DNA of 64,000 nt, from the NCBI GenBank assembly GCA_911728455.2, contig OU452219.1, positions 18,445,397 through 18,509,396 on the forward strand. The letters run 5' to 3'. The position numbers and the translations under genes are program-made. This DNA is from Marthasterias glacialis. Taxonomy: Eukaryota > Echinodermata > Asteroidea > Forcipulatida > Asteriidae. This document shows, in pieces, positions 55,601-58,600 of the stretch (position 1 is its first letter; every line of letters begins with the position of its first letter). The notes under the pieces were generated by a model that saw only the letters and a program-made list of their open reading frames with translations, was not told where the DNA came from and ran no database searches.

Positions 55601-58600
55601 CCAATAACCCTGTCATAGAGCTGCTTATGCACACAGTAATTTTAGCACACCAGAATAAAGGTTGCCAACCAAAATACCACATATACATGTACCGGTTTTG
55701 ATTGGTTTCCTGCTCTTTTTCGCTTAGCAGAAAATCGTCAAGCAAAAACTTTCCGCTTAAGCAGCTCGATGGAATTGGGCCATGCATCTCACAGAGACCT
55801 TGTGCTACAATGCTCTAATATTGGCCTTCGTCCTCCGCCAACACATTCTGAAATTCTGATTTTCTTATAGTGATGCTCTCTGAAATTTCAGGCATGACCT
55901 GGGTCAGAGACCCAAACTGGATACTAGCCATTGCACCAGCTGCAACAAGACTTTGGTGCTCCCCATGCACAAACTAGAGTAACAGGCCGATACGTGTAAG
56001 ATTGCACGTTGGATCAAATTCACAAAAATCACCAGATGAATCCATTTAAAAAGGGCTCTAGATTGTTCGGTAGAGCTTTTATAACCAAACATCAATTTAA
56101 AAAATTCCATGGACCTCGTTCAGCCAAACTTGCAAAATTTAGGTTCAAAATGCCCCCCTCCCCCCACCCCCACCAGTTTTGACAAATCTCGGGGAGAACC
56201 CTGAAGACACTTGCTTAATGTCCGAACCACCAAACCCTGTGACCAAACAAAGTTTGTCCAGCTACCTCGTATACCCCCATGTGCCCCAAACCTACGACAT
56301 GCTACAGACTACACTCTACATGATAAAGTAACACAGCAGTCAGAAATCACAAGTTTGTCCACACCGATTACTATACCTCTTTTTTCCTTTTCATCTGGAC
56401 CTCAATACTTTGCTAGATTTAGGGGAGAAGAATATTTCATCTTAATAAAAATAGGCATCTAGTAGGTGCTTTTAAGCATCGTATCAAAGTGCCTTATACT
56501 ATTGCTACCCCTGTTCAATGGGCCTTCAGCATTCCTGAAACAATCTCAACTCCTTTGGAGTATGCAGCACCGGCAGCCAAATGGGCGCACAGGTTGCTAA
56601 TCATTCATATCGACAATCTCTACCCTCACAGGTACCCAATTACTCCTGGGTGATGAGAAGCAATTATAGTTTAAAAGTGTCTTGCCCAAGGACACAAGGT
56701 GTCACGATCGGGATTCAAACCCACGCTCCGATGACTGAGCCATCAGAACTTGAGTTTGATGCTCTAGACAACTCGACCACGACAGGCTACATTTTTTCAT
56801 TTCTAGAAGAAAACAGTTTGATGTGCACAAGGGGGCATTTCAACTCTTTTAACAGTTATTTTGAAAAGGATCAATCTATGTATTAATCCACAGGCTATTC
56901 TATTAATAATTTTCTTCAGGACAGTTTTATTTTCTTTATTCAATTTGTTTTACTTTTTAAATGAAATTTCACAACAAACTGAGCCACTCAAGATATTGGG
57001 CAACAATGGAATACATATATTTTTTTTCAATTTTATAAATGACAGGAAACACAATAAAGGGGAACAATTTGCAGCCGTCACATTGGCAGTTTTTCCAATG
57101 GTTGTAACTGTATTTTTGAGTACCTGAAACCACCCAAAAGTGTTCCATGTGGATGGCCTTATGCTGAAAAGAATTTGAGTTGATTCATTTGACGTTTTAA
57201 AAATATATTGTTTATAAATCATCGTCAAATTTCCATCACAAATAGACGAAAAAAGATACCTGCCTTATCCGTCCATTTTGTGCATGAAATTTAAAAGTAA
57301 ACAATTGTTAATGTCCTCACATTCCAACCCTAGCAGAGTCTTTCTCAAAGGCTAAAACCTTTAATTTAACCTTAACATTTAAGAGTAACTGAAAAATAAT
57401 TATTAAAATCGACTCAAATTATTTTCAATGAAAGCCTTCATTCCCATTCACATAGTGTGGTTTCAGATACTAAAATAAGTTTACAACCATTGGGGAAAAC
57501 TGCTAATGTTGTCACGGTAGAAAAGTGGTCCCTTTTTTGTGCTTCCCATCAAGAGAATGGCAAAACGGAACACTATTACTCATTAACAATAATGTTTCCA
57601 AAGCACGAAATCATAGTAACTATGTCTTGATAACATAACTTGTACCTTTGCTGGTTCCAGTAATCTGTCTTCAATGCCGATCATTTCTTTCTTGACCATG
57701 GGTCCATGTCTAGGTAAATCAACCACCAACTCCATGGCATGCCTCATCCTACGAAGATGGTAGCTCAGACTGTCTATCTCTGGAGCTACAAAGTCAAATA
57801 AATAAGTAAAGACATGAAAGACACCTTATTACAGATATCTAATGGAAGTTTCCATTTGTGGCGTGTTGTGGCTGAGCGGTGTAGTGCACCAGACTCAAGC
57901 TCTGGTGTTTGTGATCAGCAAGAGTGGGGGTTTGAGTCCCGGTCTTGACACTTGTGTCCTTAAGCAAGACACATCACCACTGTTGCTCAGTCCTTCTTTT
58001 ATCGTTAAGGGAAGGGGTCTGCCCCAGTCTTCCTGGTATGGTTGGCTGCAGATTGTACCGCAGCACCTTGTAACCCCTTACAATAACACAGTATCCCAGT
58101 CTTACTTGTCACAGCGCTTTGAACTCTTTACTTATTTTTTCATTTTCTTTTTCCTTTTTTACTGGTGGAAATTGCTTGCAGCTGCTAGGGTCTGTAACGG
58201 GATAAGGGACGACACATACCTGTGTCATCAAATTTGTTTGTCTTGAGGTACATAAACACCAGCCTCGGATCTTGTTTCCGAGATCCAGATGGGGAAGAGG
58301 GGCGAGAGGCAGAATCATCCTTGTCAGAGACAACTGAAGGATCCGGGGTGAACTCCTTCTTAGTCAGCTGCATAAGCAGTGATGTGGGGGCGACCGATAA
58401 GTCACTGGTGACCCCCTCTACACCCAAGTGGGTGCTGGAGTCAGTTTGTCCTGGCGCTTCCCTACTTGGAGTTTTCTCAGGTGTTGTACACTTGGCTTCT
58501 GCATTTGTTTCTGGGTCAACAAAACCCACTGCTGGTGTCTCGCTAAAAAAAAAAAAGGCAATACCAACATTTTATATTAGACAATGTCCACTGAACTGAA

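Larger units (their letters stand above)
53877..57645. other. Intron 5-6 (remaining part), no exon seen
   Basis: Exons 5 and 6 join at phase 0, so no exon is required. Contents: MITEs A and G, a C-rich run at about 56,150-56,175, SINE fragments and AT-rich DNA. An open minus frame at 53,942-54,151 has no dynein similarity. Confidence 0.65.
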
